Positions 1 through 9,897 of a stretch of 64,000 bases of DNA are shown here, one piece after another. The translations under genes and the position numbers were made by a program. The DNA comes from Bolinopsis microptera (taxonomy: Eukaryota > Ctenophora > Tentaculata > Lobata > Bolinopsidae), in the NCBI RefSeq assembly GCF_026151205.1, contig NC_087074.1, positions 12,815,182 through 12,879,181 of the forward strand, given 5' to 3'. Below the pieces are notes generated by a model. It made no database searches. It saw nothing but the letters and a program-made list of their open reading frames with translations, and had not been told where the DNA came from. Position 1 is the stretch's first letter. The number at the start of each line of letters is the position of its first letter.

Positions 1-221
1 GTGGGTGTAGAGCCGCGCTTGACCATTTCTTGTAATGTGGAGAGAGATGAAGTGTACGTGGTACTGCGTTTAATTGAATCTGAGGGTGTGTCGGTCGTAT
101 CGTTCACTCAAATCATTAAAGTATCAAATATTAGATTCCAAACCGTATGTCGGCGTAATTAACTCTCTCTCTCTCTCTTTCTCTGTAGTAGTGAAATACA
201 TTATTTCTATAGTATCAAGTA

Positions 222-342
222 TATAAATCAAGAGGCTTGCATATAATGAACATATTGACACGGGTGCAGAGTTGAGTCTGTACGGAACCTAGTAGTTTCA
301 GATCCTTGCTTAACTTGCCGTACAGCAAGGTCATCCACTACT
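222..342. repeat. 121 bp direct repeat, copy 1
   Basis: This copy is nearly identical to 539-659, with an offset of 317 bp and two visible differences near the 3' end (gcttaacttgccg against gtttaacttgccc). No coding frame is evident. The second copy ends where the large inverted repeat begins. Confidence 0.9.
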
Positions 343-538
343 TTAGCCCGGCGAGGCACATAACTCCCTCTACAACTCCATGACAAATGTTTCATATATA
401 CTAGCCGAGTTCACAAGTTATATCCTTGTGTTTGAGAAGAGCTCGTTAGAACTGCTTCCTTTCCCTTCAGTATCCCACAGTCTCTCGAGTTTCGTAACTG
501 CCAGAGAACTCTCTTAAACATTTACTAGACTCGGTGAT

Positions 539-659
539 TATAAATCAAGAGGCTTGCATATAATGAACATATTGACACGGGTGCAGAGTTGAGTCTGTAC
601 GGAACCTAGTAGTTTCAGATCCTTGTTTAACTTGCCCTACAGCAAGGTCATCCACTACT
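539..659. repeat. 121 bp direct repeat, copy 2
   Basis: Second copy of the repeat at 222-342. Its last base coincides with the start of the 659-1861 inverted repeat, so the inverted repeat may have inserted here or may have been mobilised together with this repeat. Confidence 0.9.
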
Positions 660-1861
660 ATATCCACCAGCGTGCGCTTTTTCGCATAGCGGGCTCTCAC
701 CAGCCCACTGTCAAAGGGCCCGATATCTCTACAGCCCGCAAATGATATAGCCCGCTAACAAGTTACATTTAATTTGACCAGTAGCAATATAGCCCGGAGT
801 TCTCTAAAATATTTTCACAGCACGGAGATATATATATATATTTTATTTTTGTGTCCGGTAGGGCTGCTCATGCAGCTCGTGAGCAGATGACATGATACAT
901 TGATTTATATCAAAGTTATTATAACACACTACATAATACACATCAGCACTATAATAATCCCTCTATTATTGATATTCATCGTCACTGACATTACATTCAT
1001 TATTCGCACGGCCCAGGAATGCAGTGCCAGTATGGATCTCTTATCTCCAGCCCCTATATACGACACAGCCCTTTATGATTGGCTTAAATTGAACAAGTGA
1101 CGTGTTACCATGGTTACAACAATTAGTGGCGACCTTTTCTAGAGTTGACTTTTATACAAGCTCCATTGTTTATTTATATTTATAAGATTATATATTAACT
1201 GTAAAACGCCCGCTGGTGGATATAATCCACATCACCTCGACCTGCGGGCGGAAAAATCGTATAGCACTCGGGCCCGATGGGCCCTCCGTGCTATACGAAA
1301 ATATGTCATCCTCGGGCTAGCGCCCTCGGGGACATGTGAAATATTGCACGCGCGTGCGCGTGCAATATTTTGTTCCGCCCGCGAGTCTCCGGTGATATAT
1401 ATATGTAACCATGGTAACACGTCACTTGTTCAATGTAAGCCAATCATAAAGGGCTGTGTCGTATATAGGGGCTGGAGATAAGAGATCCATACTGGCACTG
1501 CATTCCTGGGCCGTGCGAATAATGAATGTAATGCCAGTGACGATGAATATCAATAATAGAGGGATTGTTATAGTGCTGATGTGTATTATGTAGTGTGTTA
1601 TAATAACTTTGATATAAATCAATGTATCATGTCATCTGCTCACGAGCTGCATGAGCAGCCCTACCGGACACAAAAATAAAATATATATATCTCCGTGCTA
1701 TGAAAATATTTTAGAGAACTCCGGGCTATATTGCTACTGGTCAAATTAAATGTAACTTGTTAGCGGGCTATATCATTTGCGGGCTGTAGAGATATCGGGC
1801 CCTTTGACAGCGGGCTGGTGAGAGCCCGCTATGCGGAAAAGCGCACGCTGGTGGATATATA
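659..1861. mobile_element. 1.2 kb inverted-repeat (foldback-like) element
   Basis: The arms at about 659-1118 and 1404-1861 are near-perfect reverse complements. Each starts or ends with TATATCCACCAGCG. A 66-codon open frame at 900-1100 is mirrored on the other strand at 1422-1622, which is what a palindrome predicts and not evidence of a gene. The 285 bp centre repeats the terminal CGCTGGTGGATATA motif at about 1208-1222 and then carries a cluster of hairpins. No transposase frame is visible, so if mobile it is non-autonomous. I see no clear target-site duplication. Confidence 0.8.
1244..1382. other. Three-hairpin DNA cloverleaf at centre of the inverted repeat
   Basis: A perfect 10 bp closing stem (GCGGGCGGAA at 1244-1253 with TTCCGCCCGC at 1373-1382) encloses three separate hairpins. 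The first has a 10 bp stem at 1258-1267/1288-1297 plus an inner GGGCCC pair. The second pairs 1303-1307 with 1331-1335, plus an inner GGGC/GCCC stem. The third is a perfect 15 bp stem at 1339-1353/1356-1370 with a 2 base loop. The first two share opposed TC/TC mismatches. A role as a replication or transposition end structure is inference. Confidence 0.85.
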
Positions 1862-1913
1862 GGCATGAGTTCATGAACCATGGCTGGTCCTTATCGGAAT
1901 GTTGATTTTCGAG

Positions 1914-2180
1914 TATCCATGGCTACTGCATACTGATTGAGTGATGTGTTGGCTGAAGTTTGGCTGAATTCGTCCTGTTTGCTGATGATACAAATATTTT
2001 TGTGATAGGTCGTTCAGCACAGGAAGCTTTTGAAAAATTTTTCAAAAGCTTCCTGTGCTGAACGACCTATCACAAAAATATTTGTATCATCAGCAAACAG
2101 GACGAATTCAGCCAAACAGGACGAATTCAGCCAAACTTCAGCCAACACATCACTCAATCAGTATGCAGTAGCCATGGATA
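1914..2180. repeat. Foldback inside a reverse transcriptase pseudogene
   Basis: This is an almost spacerless palindrome centred near 2038. The left arm on the plus strand encodes the RT catalytic region FADDTNIFVIG, and the right arm is its reverse complement. The right arm carries an extra 19 base duplication of CCAAACAGGACGAATTCAG-type sequence. Coding sequence of the same reverse transcriptase resumes after 2180. This arrangement resembles 5' inversion during target-primed reverse transcription. Confidence 0.85.
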
Positions 2181-2603
2181 GCTTAAGCTAATCATGTAAT
2201 GAAACAAGTCAGTAACTATATGGAGTCTAATAAGTTACATATAAATGCAGGGAAAAGTTGTTATATGCATTTTCAGCCAGGTTTGTCAAGAGCAACACAG
2301 ACCTGTGCCAGAACACGGCCCTTTAACACCAACAGGAATCTAACGATTTCAATAGATGGCAAAAAGCTAGAAAAAGTTGAATGTACAAAGTTTCTTGGGG
2401 TGATAATAGACGCACAGCTATGTTGGGAACCACATCTTAATCATTTATCTTTAAAGCTGAACTCCAGTATTGTATCGATTAAGAGAATTTGCAAATTCAT
2501 TCCCAAATCTGAATATTTGAAACTATACAATGCTCTTTTTATGTCACATCTTAGCTATTGTATAAGTTGCTGGGGTGGGATCCCTAACAGAGGCACATAT
2601 TAG

Positions 2604-3795
2604 GTGCGGTAAAAAAATCGAAATTATGCGGTACCGCACCCGACTATAAAGGTAAAATATGCGGTAAGGTGCGATAAATTTTTACCAATTATGCGGCAAA
2701 TGTGCGACGATTTTTTCGAAATTTGTGCGGGAATTGTGCGGTTTTCTTTTGCATTTTCTCAAGGACTTTGGAAATTCTAAACGTATAACCGCCGCTCTTA
2801 TCAAAAATAGGTCTGTTTATGTGTTACTGAGGGTGTAGTTCTTTACTAAGACCATGATTGAACCTATATTGAGATTCAGTTATCTGAGAACAGTGACTTG
2901 ATCTGGTAGAGATCAGGAGACAGTTATTTGAAGACGCCTCTTGATAGAGTCGATCAGATCCCATGCGTGATCGCAAATATGTGACACGCTTGTTGGCATT
3001 AATCGTCAGTACTTGTAAACCATTTGATCCAAGATCCATTAAGCCCACTATGAAGCCAACGCTACAACGAATAGAGCTCATTACCCGATAAAAAGGGCTG
3101 CAGGTATGATCGAAGTACGGTAACGACGAGGGTTCCATAACGGCCTGGGTCACGGTCCCGAAAGGGCCTGGGTCACGGTCCCGAAAGGGCCTGGGTCACG
3201 GTCCCGAAAGGGCCTGGGTAACGGTCCCGAAATGTCCTGGGTCATGGTCCCGAAAGGGCCTGGGTCACGTGGTAACCGGGTCACGTGGCCTAGGCATGAG
3301 TTCCAAAAGGGCCTGGTCACGGTCCCGAAGGGCCTGGGTCAGGGTCGCCGAAAGGGCCTGGGTCACGTGGTGAACTGGGTCACGTGGCCTAGGTATGAGT
3401 TCCAAAAGGGCCTGTGGTCACGGTCCCGAATGGGCCTGGGTCAGGGTCCCGAAAGGGCCTGGGTCACGGTCCCCGAAAGGGCCTGGTCAGGGTCCGCGAA
3501 AGGGCTCTGGGTCACGTGGTAACTGGGTCACGTGGCCGTATGTATGGAGTTCGCAAAAGGGCCTGGGTCACGGTCCCGAAAGGGCCTGGAGTCACGGTCC
3601 TAAAAGGGCCTGAGTCACGGTCATAAAAGGGCCCGACTTTTAACTTATTTTGGTTTTTTACACTCAAAAATCTTAACGCGAAAAATTTCAAAATTATGGG
3701 CGAAATTACGTCGGAAAATGCGTAGATTATTGCGGAAATATGGGGCAGAAAAATTACAAAATGTGGCGGAGTGTGCGGAAAACACCATAATTCCC
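2604..3795. mobile_element. Insertion within the CR1-like element, with a minisatellite core
   Basis: This interrupts the reverse transcriptase frame. Both ends are rich in GTGCGG/CCGCAC and AAATTATGCGG words (about 2605-2740 and 3660-3790), and a 23 bp minisatellite occupies the 3' part. I see no transposase. Boundaries are estimated from where RT coding stops and resumes. Confidence 0.55.
3140..3640. repeat. 23 bp minisatellite
   Basis: Tandem, slightly irregular copies of GGGCCTGGGTCACGGTCCCG plus AAA. Some copies carry a longer insertion reading GTCACGTGGTAACTGGGTCACG. Open frames across it are a by-product of the repeat. Confidence 0.9.
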
Positions 3796-4350
3796 TAAAC
3801 ATAAGCTGAATAAAATCTTTGCAATTCAAAAACGATGTATAAGACTGCTATTTGGTAACATTACTAATTTTGATCATAAAGAATACTACTTAACCTGTGC
3901 ACGTTCAAGAACTTATAACGAACATATGGCTAGCAAGAACTACTATCTTGAACACACTAAACCGCTATTCACTGAGCAGAAAATTATACCTGGAGAATCT
4001 GCACATGTACCATACATTTATGGAACTATTCAAAATTCTTAAATTTGATGTCCCCCAGTCGATTAAAGATCTTTTCAGGTTCTGTCCTAGAAATGAAAAA
4101 CTTCGTCTGATTGTCCCATTACTGAGGTTAGATATCTCCCAACAGAACTTTTTGTACACCTCTACGAAAATTTGGAATGATCTCATCCCCTATGTATTCG
4201 AAATATGTGATGCTAATGAAGATGGGATAATAATCCCGGGTTCTTCCAAAAATTCAGACTTATCAGCCTCGTCAGGTATTATTAAATCTAACCTTAAAAA
4301 GCACTTGCTATCCCTCCAAAATCGAGGTGACCCTAATATATGGTAACTAA

Positions 4351-5374
4351 TCTATATTATATCTCAAATTCTACATCCGGTACGGCTCTGCACACATGAT
4401 ATCTCTCTCTGCCATGAAACATGGCTAACCTTTCAAACTATGATTTAAAACATAAACCTAAACTAAAACTCAACTGGGCTCTCCTATGTCACCAAACTAG
4501 ACCAATAAGCAATTTTAGCTCAGATAATTATATTTTTCTATATTTGTATAATAAGTTTATTGACGTAGTGGATGGTTGAGGGGGTTTCAAGCACAGGTCA
4601 CTCTCAAATCCTAAAGATAAGCAGTGGCCTTCGGCACTTGAAACCTCTTCAAACCTCCCCTGATTTATTTATTATTGATATTGTTTGATTGTGCCGTAAA
4701 AATAAATATTTGTTTTATTAAAATATTTGTTTTATTTGTAACGGAAAAATTGGTTCGTTTTTATCTCTTTTATCTTTTTTTGTCTATTTGAAATGAAAAA
4801 TATCGGTACTTGGAATGTATCTAATTAGTAACTGTGTATGTTATTCCCGAGCTGTATTGATTGGGTATCTCTCAACAAGCAAGCTTGATACATCAACATG
4901 TTACTCAAATAATAGCACCTGATTACAGCACATGATAATAATTACTACAATTGAAATCGTGATTGTTCAGAACGACTTGTTCTACTGCAGCTGGACCAAT
5001 AATAACTGTCATCAGCTCTTCTTTGTTTGTCCCTGATAGTGATCACAACCCTTGGACTATTCCCACGATCCGAAGAAGAGCTGACAAGCAGTAAGCATTT
5101 GTCAAATTTAGAATTCTGGAAAAATGGTCCTATAAAAATCCAAACTGGTTCATCCCTCTGAATCAGAGTCATCACCAAATTGTTATCAGTGGCATTCATT
5201 TGACACGATTTGTAGTACCATCTGTGGTGGTACCATTTGAACATTGAATCATCAACACTACACCGTTTATATCTGTTTCACACAATTTTACAACTAATTT
5301 TCAATGAATAAACAAAAGTGCCATAAACTTCGATTAGGGCGGCTTCAACGTCCGAACAAAGATAGTTTTTTTTT
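4351..5374. other. Intergenic, no assured gene; one minus-strand open frame
   Basis: 4351-4740 is probably the AT-rich 3' tail of the CR1-like copy. A 99-codon minus-strand frame lies at 4945-5244 (starting MFKWYHHRWYYKSCQMNATD). It has a hydrophobic stretch (VWIFIGPFF) and a basic Ser-rich end, but I recognise no family, so it is left as a possible small gene only. Confidence 0.4.
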
Positions 5375-5800
5375 TCAAATCTGCCTATCCAGCATGAGTT
5401 TGTTACTCTCCTTGCTGTCGTCAAGCCCTGTGTCCTTCCGAAGGATGTCAATGTATGTGAGGTGTGGTCTTCCCCTTCGACGATGTCCTTGAAGGGGTTC
5501 CCAGAAGAGAAGTTGATGACTCAATCGTTCTTCATGTCTGGCTAAATGACCTGCGAGTCTCATCCTCCGTGCAGCTATCTTATCAGATGCTCTGATGAGG
5601 TGTCCATACACCTTGGCGTTAGTCTGCCGCTCTTTCCAGTCAATGTTAAGTGCCATCCTCAGCATTCTCGTATAACATCCATCAATACGTTTTGCGAGGG
5701 TCTGGCTGACAGTCCATGTTTCAGAGCCATATAGAAGGATGGACTCGACTGTAGCCAGGAACAGTCTTATCTTGACTGTGACAGTGCCATAAAATATCGA
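5375..5800 (-). pseudogene. RTE-like LINE 3' coding fragment
   Basis: Read on the minus strand, this gives the C-terminal region typical of RTE-type reverse transcriptases: VESILLYGSETWT, then a YTRMLRMALNIDWK segment, then HRRRGRPHLTYIDILRKDTG. The start of the element is missing, and only this end of the polyprotein is present. It is a dead 5'-truncated insertion. The clade is inferred from these motifs. Confidence 0.75.
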
Positions 5801-6464
5801 TTAAATTAACAGATTGAGATGGCTGATGGGTGCGATTCTTGAATTGATTCTTAAATCGGTGTTGCTGTTAGTGAAGCATATTAATTTGAGGCTTGAGCAC
5901 AAATACAACAAATTCCAACGTTGAAATTGACCCTTTCCGACTATACAATATCAACTATATCATATATAAATCCAGTTACCGCAGTTAATTTATTTTTTTT
6001 ATTTTTCACATGGTCCATTAGCTAGCAGGTATAGTGATTTGCTGTAGTGGTCACCCGTTATAGTAGTACGACTTGCTATCTTATTTTCTGCGTAATTCAC
6101 CCCAGGCAGTAGATTTTATATGAACTTAACCACTTTACACTAGGACCCCCCCCCCCCCCCCCCCGGCAGTTGATTCCAACCTGATTACCTTACTCATTAA
6201 TACTAATATAATGACGGGATAAATTATGACCATAAAATTATTGATCCTTAAAAATATGGCGGGATGCCTAAAAAACTGCCACATTTTAACATCACTTTGG
6301 CTAATACAGACTAGTCCTAAACCTTACTTGTTAATATAATGGCGGTTACTGGTTAATATTATGACCGTTAAAAATACCGAATGTTTAAATGTTAAAATAT
6401 GGCGTGATACTGATAGCCCAAGAACCGCTAATTTGTATTTATAACTGTCGTCTTAAATAGTAGC
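5801..6464. other. Intergenic with C-tract and MITE-like remnants
   Basis: No gene is seen. There is a run of about 20 C at 6146-6164. From 6190 to 6440 the sequence repeats words such as AATATGGCGGG and ATTATGACCG that resemble the subterminal words of the TACCTTAC MITE family, so this is probably an eroded relative. Confidence 0.5.
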
Positions 6465-8445
6465 TACCTTATGAGACATATTTATGTTCGACATAATTCC
6501 GGTGACCTAAATGATTTAGGAACGAAGATATGGGAATTTTTTCCAAAAACCGCCAATCTCCTTCCCCAAATTAAATCATGGTATTTGGGGTTTTTTTTTC
6601 ATATCTTTATTTTTTACAAAAATGAAGTCTATAAATAAATAATATTTGAAAAAATTAAATACAAAAATCTTTTCTGATCAGCTGTTTCATCTTGTAAACA
6701 ATTTATCCGGTGCCTTTTTAATTTTTTAATCTTTTTAATTCAATTTAACTTATAATCCTCCAGAGGGTATAGGATATACCGAGAGTGATTGTTATCTTTC
6801 ACTACTCCCGAAATTTCACCACCGTGGCCAATATAGTAGTGACAGAGCTTGCTTATTTTTAATGGAACGTGTCCAAAATCATTTTTAAAGCAATTCATGA
6901 TCGAATACTAGTGTTCATTGTTTGTTTGGGGACCGGTTTTTGGTACCCGGCCAATGTTTACAAAATAAAATAATACATAACAATATAATTTTATTTAATA
7001 TGCGTGAATATGAAAATTGAAAATGTTGATTACGTCTATTCAATTTCATTAAAAACAAAAACAGAAACTTTAAAAATTAAAACTTGTATATCATGATTTA
7101 TTAACATAGTGACAAATGATTTGATTTGATACGACAGATGATCACACGCACTGTTTTATAAGCTACTTGTGTCAGATTACTGATTAGTGGGCAGTGCAGA
7201 GTCGATGGTATAGTACTCTGTATCAGTATAGTGCTCTTGATTGAGGTTAAAACAAAAAAGAATAACTGAGCCCATGTCTTATCAGCACCTGCTAGCGCTA
7301 TCTATATGATGCTATTAATATGACAGTGAATGGGCAGTGAAAAAAGTGGCATATGGTTGATAGTGACTAGTGTGCTAACCGTCTGGTTTTATTTATTCCT
7401 TAGTTTATTCTCGGTAGTTGATTTGTTGTGTGCCTGATCTTGTCGATTTACGTAGCCCGGGTAAATTATGTATAACAGAAAAGGTGGCCATTCTTCATCG
7501 TTTCCTGAGCTTTGTAGTTCTATCATTACACGCTTCGCTGATTTCTTATATATGCTTATTGAGAAAATGCTAGATGGGCAAGTTATGCGACTAATGTTGT
7601 GCTCGGTAATAGCTAATATAGGACCTTTATACAGAACACTAGCGCGTAGATCTGGTTGAGAGTACGTTGTTTGTTGTTGGCCAGTCGATATTGTCGTCAT
7701 AAGACGTGCCATACTTTCAACTTTGGTATATCGGGAGGAAATAAGTCTTTTATCGACGACGGCAGAAGGCCAGGCATGTAAGTTATCTTGTGCATCAGAG
7801 TCAGAGCATTTTTTATGATGACCCCGTGTACAGATAATATTTCGTACTCTTTAAACGTAGTTTTAGTATGATCCGGAAGCTTACCGTCCTTGTAATAGTA
7901 ATTCACGTAACCCGGCATAACTGCTCGTATTCCCTGCTTTTGTTTAGTGAACAGTGATTCAATATGGGTTTTTGCAGCAAAGCCCCAAACTAGTGAACAG
8001 AAATTTAAGTGAGATTGTACAAAACTTTGGAAGATCTGTAAGCGTGCTTTGATTGGTAATTTGCGTTTTATTTTGAACATAATACCTATAAACCGTGACA
8101 TTTTTGTTTTGACGGCTCGGATGTGGCTGGCCCATTTTAGTTTGTCGTCGACGATAACTCCTAAAAACCTGGCCTCCGTTTTGCGTTCTATAGGAGAGTT
8201 GTCGATACTTACTTGTAGAGACGATAGATCTACCCGTCTTTTTGAAAATACCATATTAATAGCAAGTCTTCTTCAGATTAAGAGCTAGGCCGTTCGAGTT
8301 AACCCATTTTATCAACACGTCAGTGAGGTGGTTTACTTTGGATATAATGTCTTGTACATTTGATCCGGTGATAATAATGTTGGCGTCGTCTGCGTATAAT
8401 ATAAATTTAGCTAGGTTACTGATTCCTGGTAAGTCATTGATATAT

Positions 8446-8522
8446 TTACTGGGCCGCGCTCAGCCTGTCATTCCGCCAAATCTTTATGTTAATGAACATA
8501 ATAGCCTGGGGTCCTCAGGTAA
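8446..8522. mobile_element. 77 bp hAT-like MITE (TTACTGGG family)
   Basis: The termini TTACTGGGCCGCG and TCCTCAGGTAA are imperfect inverted repeats. It is flanked by a perfect 8 bp duplication, TGATATAT (8438-8445 and 8523-8530). Removing it restores the LINE reading YINDLPGIS. A longer copy with the same ends lies at 15130-15357. Confidence 0.85.
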
Positions 8523-8651
8523 TGATATATATGACAACGAGCAGGGGCCTAATATGCTCCCTTGTGGAACACCGTATATCATAGATTCTAATGATGAATT
8601 GGAGCCGTTTAGGGAAACAAATTGACTGCGACCACTAAGGTATGACTCGAA

Positions 8652-8750
8652 CTTGTAGCGCGATGCACTACTGGGTCGCGCGCGCGCATCCAATAATGCT
8701 TCTCGCAACCACAAATCGGCGAGATGCGAAGGATTGACATCGTGAATCAA
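8652..8750. mobile_element. 99 bp hAT-like MITE, second family
   Basis: It runs from CTTGTAGCGCGATGC to CGTGAATCAA and is flanked by a perfect 8 bp duplication, GACTCGAA (8644-8651 and 8751-8758). It interrupts the LINE within the WFESYLSGR motif. Its interior is related, in the opposite orientation, to 16456-16562. Confidence 0.8.
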
Positions 8751-9897
8751 GACTCGAACCATTTCAACGCAATGCCACAAATACCGTAATGCTCAAGTTT
8801 CCTGAGTAATGTCGCGTGATCTAGGACGTCAAATGCCTTGCTATAGTCTAAAAGTAATAAAAGTGCTATTTGGTTCTTATTTAGAGAATGCAGAATAGAG
8901 CTCTGAGCATTGAGAAGTGCGTGCTCACATGATCTTCCTAGTCGGAATCCTTACTGATTCTCGAATAGAGAGTTATTCTTGTCGAGAAATTCTAAAACGC
9001 GTCTGTGCATTAGTTTTTCATAAATTTTTGAGAACGAGCCCAGGAGCGAAATAGGTCTATAATTCGCTACGTCGAGTTTACAACCTCCTTTGTGTATATG
9101 TGTAACTTTTGCCGTTTTCAAAGCTTTAGGGAAAGCTCCCTCTACAAAAGATGTGTTAACTACTTTTGCTAAGGCGCCTAAAAAATTTTGGCATGTGCTG
9201 GCTATTTTCAAGGGCTCAATCTTTGAATCGAGAGTTGCCTTATTTTTTAGGCCAATAATAATTCTATGAATCTCGGTGGGCCCAGTAGGTTCTAGGTAGA
9301 TAGACGTTGGACATGACCCGGTCAGATACTCCTGGAACCCCCCAGGATCGAAGGTCTGTCGGGAACTGATGTGAGACTTGATGTTGGCTGCGATGCTGGA
9401 AAAGTAGCCATTGAACTTTTCAGCGACTGCCGAGTTAGTACTCAAGATCGTCCCGTCAGTATCCCTCAATCTGATTTGATCAGATCCCCGTCTTTTTCTG
9501 TTTAGCAGGCCGTTGATTATCTCTCATTGTTTTTTGGAACAGTCCTGATATTTTTCAAATTGTTTTTTGTAATACCGCTCCTTGGCAATGTTAACGTGTT
9601 TACTGCAAAATAGTTTCATTTTATCGTATGCAGCTATGTTTTCATCAGTAGGCTCTGTGATATTAAGATGGTATAATTGCTGTTTACATTAATTGTTTGA
9701 TGAACCATATTTATGACTTTCTACATTGATAAGTTGAGAGTAAATCGATAAAGTCATAATTAAGGAATATACGTGAAAACAATTTGATGAAAATAATGAT
9801 GGTGGCCTAAATAAAAATTATGGTAGTCCGATATGGTGTTTTTTTTTCCACAAAAAACCACCGACTTTCGTATCATTTTAATACGTCTCGTAAGGTA

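Larger units (their letters stand above)
2199..4350 (+). pseudogene. CR1/L2-like non-LTR reverse transcriptase remnant, interrupted
   Basis: 2199-2603 encodes the post-catalytic part of a LINE reverse transcriptase, including the FLGVIID-type motif and a YCISCWGG segment. The C-terminal thumb region resumes at about 3796 (IFAIQKRCIRLLFG). A frameshift near 3990 moves it into the frame that runs to the stop at 4346. Between the two parts lies about 1.2 kb of foreign sequence (2604-3795). There is no endonuclease domain, so the copy is 5' truncated and dead. Assignment to the CR1/Jockey group rests on motif style and is moderately certain. Confidence 0.75.
6925..9691 (-). mobile_element. CR1-like LINE, broken, with 8 bp target duplication
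   Basis: This 2767 bp insertion on the minus strand is flanked by ATTGTTTG (6917-6924 and 9692-9699). RT coding runs from 9469 down to 8951 (NYRPISLLGSFSKIYEKL), then 8640-8560 (GVPQGSILGP), then about 8470-8320 (YINDLPGISN and YADDANIII). It continues through 8254-7697 and, after a frameshift, 7712-7390. Two small hAT-like MITEs interrupt it. The terminal part (6925-7035) recurs at 37936-38060, which marks it as the 3' end of the family. No endonuclease is seen, so the copy is 5' truncated and inactive. Confidence 0.85.
6465..9897. mobile_element. TACCTTAC-type MITE split by a LINE insertion
   Basis: The left half at 6465-6924 and the right half at 9692-9897 together match the uninterrupted copy at 56307-56830. 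Termini are TACCTTATGAGA on the left and TCTCGTAAGGTA on the right. The break point in both halves is the sequence ATTGTTTG, duplicated on each side of the inserted LINE. The element itself encodes nothing visible. Confidence 0.85.

Noticed and set aside
900-1622. Mirrored 66-codon frames at 900-1100 (+) and 1422-1622 (-)
   Set aside because: They are the two arms of one inverted repeat; identical peptides on opposite strands come from the palindrome.
3232-3829. Overlapping frames rich in GPGS/KGLG
   Set aside because: Translations of the 23 bp minisatellite.
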